The notes beneath the pieces are model-generated. The model searched no databases and was not told the origin of the DNA. It saw only the letters and a list, made by a program, of their open reading frames with translations. This document shows positions 61,318-64,000 of a stretch of DNA of 64,000 nt, piece after piece (position 1 is the stretch's first letter; each line of letters opens with the position of its first letter). The stretch lies in the NCBI RefSeq assembly GCF_947623445.1, contig NC_135244.1, forward strand, positions 8,308,001-8,372,000. Direction: 5' to 3'. A program made the position numbers and the translations under genes. The stretch comes from Clavelina lepadiformis (taxonomy: Eukaryota > Chordata > Ascidiacea > Aplousobranchia > Clavelinidae).

Positions 61318-61388
61318 TGTGCTAATTATGGCACTGGACAAATTACTGGTGTACACAACAGTGAATTCTACCAGTGCCATTTGTAGCA
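61318..61388 (-). ncRNA. mir-183: miR-183 precursor
   Basis: On the minus strand, mature 5p (about 61381-61359) reads ATGGCACTGGTAGAATTCAC, matching vertebrate miR-183 over this whole stretch; the related insect family is miR-263. The 3p arm CCAGTAATTTGTCCAGTGCC pairs with it, and flanking GCTA/TAGC bases extend the stem. It is the first hairpin of the cluster, about 1.3 kb upstream of miR-96. Confidence 0.95.
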
Positions 61389-64000
61389 AAGAACAAAGTC
61401 ATATTTTCTTTTAGTATCATGCTGACTTATCTATCATAAGATCCAGTTATTCTTCAGATTTGCACACTTTCAAACTTTCATACATTCGCCACTTATACAT
61501 GTGGTCTAAACGTTTTTTTTACCAAAAGCACTTTGTTATTTGTTTCATCTTTGTTGAAAGCTGTCAAATATCTACAATCGTTAAGTGACATTTAACATCC
61601 ATCACTATACGTATAAAACTGGTCTGCTTAAGTCATTATTGATAAAAAGTGCTCGTAAAAAAGTTGCGCTAGTAAAGAAAAACAGATCTGTGCGTGGTGA
61701 CGTTGGCGTTACTTTATTACATAAAACAATAGCGGTATGTGGTAGGAAGCAGTTGATAGATAACGTATTGTACGTGGTTTCCAAAGAATGCATACAGCTG
61801 GGCTCTGGGGCACTGGTTAAACGTATGCTAATTTATACATAACCGGAAGGGTTTTGCTGATGAATTAGACGTGCCGATTTGTTTCTTATCTCAATGTTCT
61901 TTATATTTACAGGCCTTGTGATTAGTCTTAAGTAAACACGCTCTAATATTTTACCTATACTGTAATGAATTTGTAATCTTGTGTCTCTTTTAAAGATTTA
62001 CTTTCGTTCGTGCAAGTCGCACATAAAAAGCCCATTATTGCAAGTACACCTAATAACTACTAAGATTTAGCGGACGTATCCGCAATAGGCCTTGATTACC
62101 TCGTCATTTACCGGTTTTAACAAGCGCCTGAGTTGCGTGGGATTTTGCAAATGAATGTTCGTAAAGCAAATGAGAGTTTTAGAACGGTTTCAGCATCAGA
62201 CTTTGTTGAAAAGGGCCACTTAAAAGGTTGCAAGTATTAATTAGCGCAAACATTTGTATTAAGGCAATATAAAACAGATCTATACGCATTTTATTTACTA
62301 TAATCCAAAGTTTATTAAACGCTAAGAAGTGTAAGTATACCAACATAAATGTAGGCTTTTGCCTGATGTAGCTTAATACAACCTGACATTTCAGGAGATG
62401 GCTCAAACCGACCACTAAACTTGCCGACTCGTCTGTAAAGTGTTGCTCGTAGAAGAATTGTTTGACGGTTGTTGCTGTTATTAGGAACACTTCTATAACC
62501 GTTTGCTACGTGTGTTGAATCTCAGTATTATTTGCGCTATGTACCGTAGTGTATTATGCAAATTTTTTAATCAGTATAATTTGCTGATTAACGGTAAGAT
62601 AAATTTGTAAATATGACCGTCAAGCGGCGCTATTCGACTTTATACAAGAAGTTTTCTTTGATATGACCTATATCCTTGACGTCTGTGATCGTATTGAAAG
62701 AATCATTTTTCTGTATTCGTGAAAAAGATAGAGACTAACAATTTTGTCTCTGTAACAACACTAAATTTATACGTACTGAATGGTAAGTAAAATTAAAAGC
62801 AAAAACAGTGTTATATAAATTATATGATGTTTTCCATTTATAGTATTTAAAGCGTCTGAATCCTATTCATTTTTAAAGTAAGACTGAAAACACAATTTTC
62901 TCACTCAAGACAGCAGTTTACCAATCACCTTAGGCCAACATACCTGGGTAATGCAAGATAGAAATAATAGGTATTAACTAAATATGTTCTAAGCGGTAAG
63001 AAATACGCAGTAGGCAATTCTAAAGCGCTCTTCCGTTACGTTTCGGTATGATACAACGCCCATACTCCCCCATTGGTTCATAGCAGTCACCTGACTTCCT
63101 ACTTCCTTCCGAACGATTCTGACGCATTATGAAGCGCGTGGGCCTCAGGAGACGCCCACGTTTGCTTGGTTTTCACGCCAAATTTATCTGGGTACGAACC
63201 CATTTACATAATATTTGTGCACAGATATATTGTGAGCAGCCTTCTCATAAAATTTTTAGTTCAAAAATTTCGTCCACGAAAAGCAAATATCCTGATTATA
63301 AGCTTGTAAAATTCGCCCCAACTTTTAATATTTTATTATACTTACTGTTCTTATATACTTTTCTAAATGAGTGCGTCGTGTCCTATATTGTCAGTTCGAT
63401 ATCAATTCCGATATCACTGTATGTATCATGGAGTTTTGATCAATATTTAAGTACAACTTACGGTAAATACAGAAAACCTAAAAGCAAACCTTTCTCCGCA
63501 CCATAGCGTAATTCCATTCATGAAAAATATGGCACCGGGTTAAGTAGAGCGCTATTGAGACCAATTCAGGCAGATATATTGCAAATATATAAAATGGTTT
63601 AGAATCGTAGCGTTTGACATTGTGACTGTTATACTTTTCGAGTATCCCGTGAGATATATTACGCCGATTACCAACAGTTCAACAACACACTTTCATTTTG
63701 CTCTAGAGATCGTTTTATGGTAATTGCTGTGCAAATTGCAATTGCAATTATGGCAAACTTTAATTACCACAGTTTCTTAGCAAATAAACCCGCTCAACTG
63801 GCTCACCCGCTTAAGAAATGTGATATTCTTTTACAATCATCTTTACATGTCTTATTCTATGCAATAGTGTTGAACAATATGTACCTTCGCATTCAGTCTT
63901 TATTGAAATACTGTACCGTCATTCATATACTGTATACTATATAATTGCTGTAACGCATTATTGTTATAGGAATAAAGCAAAAAACCTAGTTATAAATTTA
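61389..64000. other. Region upstream of the miRNA cluster; no protein gene recognised
   Basis: It may contain the promoter and 5' part of the miRNA primary transcript (minus strand). A GC-rich patch around 63050-63170 with CCTACTTCCTTCC and a CGTGGGC...GCCCACG inverted repeat (63137-63160) is the most promoter-like stretch. Open frames here (for example 63129-63506) show no recognisable domain. Confidence 0.4.
63137..63160. promoter_or_regulatory. GC-rich inverted repeat in candidate promoter
   Basis: CGTGGGC, a ten-base spacer, GCCCACG, in otherwise AT-rich DNA. It is placed about 1.75 kb upstream of miR-183. Role inferred only. Confidence 0.25.

Noticed and set aside
63129-63506. 125-codon open frame with hydrophobic segments
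   Set aside because: No family resemblance, unusual composition and no supporting exons; frames of this length are expected by chance in 64 kb of AT-rich DNA. It does not resemble UBE2H, the next vertebrate neighbour.

Overview
The window is AT-rich animal DNA with short spliced exons and small introns. It most likely comes from an ascidian tunicate of the Ciona type. The basis is the compact NRF1 gene, three miRNAs that still resemble the vertebrate miR-183/96/182 family, and many short hAT and SINE copies. The organism is an inference; no species-diagnostic sequence was tested. Most of the protein-gene start/end phases below were checked exon by exon and agree.

Layout. 1-8856 (+): 3' part of a single-pass receptor with a Ser/Thr-rich ectodomain and a degenerate tyrosine kinase domain, a pseudokinase most like PTK7; its 5' end lies outside the window. 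12279-15528 (-): a leucine-rich-repeat gene broken by an in-frame stop and a 1-nt frameshift, with a pogo/Tigger-like element in one intron. 19255-20314: a hAT deletion derivative that still encodes a BED-finger fragment. 22993-38330: three GNAT-family acetyltransferase genes, one on + and two on - lying in a recent ~4.2 kb direct tandem duplication; older, eroded copies of the same unit lie around 33.4-33.8 kb and 39.8-40.7 kb. 41580-46700: a second, older tandem duplication, of which only one unit still carries a gene for a secreted protein with an 18-residue repeat and three ShKT domains. 47553-49048 (-): CCDC153/DRC12, a ciliary dynein regulatory complex subunit. 53570-58297 (+): NRF1, complete in 11 coding exons. 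59713-61388 (-): a miR-183/miR-96/miR-182 cluster. The rest is intergenic with scattered hAT, SINE and simple repeats.

The main result is the last pair. NRF1 is followed, in convergent orientation, by miR-182, miR-96 and miR-183 on the opposite strand. This is the arrangement I know from human chromosome 7q32, so the linkage appears to predate the tunicate-vertebrate split. No prokaryotic-type defence or other wholly new system was seen. The less expected items are the gene-less ghost unit beside the ShKT gene, the expanding GNAT cluster with a fast-changing insert, and the decayed LRR gene with a GC-AG intron.
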